Shown: piece by piece, positions 49,455-49,455 of the stretch | Position numbering within the stretch: the stretch's first letter is position 1 | How the letters are laid out: every line of letters begins with the position of its first letter | Assembly (NCBI RefSeq): GCF_900184245.1 | Contig: NZ_FXXB01000008.1 | Span: 1,290,687-1,340,141, forward strand | DNA length: 49,455 nucleotides | Reading direction: 5' to 3' | From: Brachybacterium massiliense | GTDB lineage: Bacteria > Actinomycetota > Actinomycetes > Actinomycetales > Dermabacteraceae | Notes under the pieces: generated by a model | Databases searched by the model: none | What the model was told of the DNA's origin: nothing | The model's input: the letters and a program-made list of their open reading frames with translations, nothing else | Translations under genes and position numbers: made by a program

Positions 49455-49455
49455 C

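Noticed and set aside
1..49455. tRNA, rRNA or riboswitch genes
   Set aside because: No cloverleaf, rRNA-like or conserved aptamer pattern was noticed on reading both strands; a covariance-model search would be needed to exclude small RNAs.

Overview
The window is GC-rich DNA with short intergenic gaps, frequent ATGA/GTGA gene overlaps, GTG starts, Tat/Sec lipoprotein binding proteins and TANNNT-N6-ATG leaderless starts. This points to an actinobacterium, probably Micrococcales (Brachybacterium-like; an inference from overall character, not from a marker gene). About 38 protein genes are supported. No rRNA, tRNA, CRISPR array, transposase or phage gene was seen. Two signs suggest an Illumina draft contig: an almost intact Nextera/Tn5 adapter at 11753-11785 and a poly-G run at the right end.

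Region A (1-30.5 kb) is a pectin rhamnogalacturonan-I (RG-I) and L-rhamnose utilisation locus. A leftward operon (10357 to beyond the left edge) encodes DUF1961 (YesU-like), DUF624 (YesL-like), an LplA-type binding protein, LplB/LplC-type permeases, a secreted PL11 endolyase (YesW-like), a cytoplasmic PL26/YetA-type exolyase and L-rhamnose mutarotase. This closely resembles the Bacillus subtilis yes-yetA-lpl cluster. A divergent LacI regulator (10738) precedes a rightward operon rhaI-rhaEW-rhaB-lldD. Together these take L-rhamnose to dihydroxyacetone phosphate plus L-lactaldehyde, L-lactate and pyruvate. A second leftward operon (28669 to 20183) has a CUT1 ABC importer, two Gfo/Idh/MocA oxidoreductases and a GH106-type alpha-L-rhamnosidase. 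A divergent orphan paralogue of its binding protein and a six-hairpin glycosidase-like gene follow on the right. A 13-nt LacI-type motif (TTGARTCGTTYCA) lies in three of the promoter regions and suggests one rhamnose regulon.

Region B (32.9-40.3 kb) is housekeeping-like: a DedA membrane protein, a sirtuin, an unknown protein, 5-oxoprolinase PxpA and a fused PxpB-PxpC, a Nudix hydrolase and a NiaP/YceI-like MFS carrier. Three of these genes appear to be leaderless.

Region C (40.6-49.4 kb) is a C4-polyol (erythritol/threitol) catabolic locus. It has a RpiB-type isomerase, a DhaK-DhaL kinase, a short-chain dehydrogenase, a polyol MFS permease, an EltD-like erythritol/L-threitol dehydrogenase, a SorC-family regulator and a divergent FGGY kinase. 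Matching GAACA/TGTTC palindromes overlap the predicted eltD and regulator promoters. The 40.3-40.6 kb gap between regions B and C holds a 28-bp-arm palindrome and a tandem pair of palindromic repeats.

Strong hairpins recur at operon-internal junctions, mostly next to transporter genes, and probably set unequal expression within operons. No ABC ATPase, GH105 unsaturated-galacturonidase or galacturonate pathway gene is in the window, so the cell must supply these from elsewhere.
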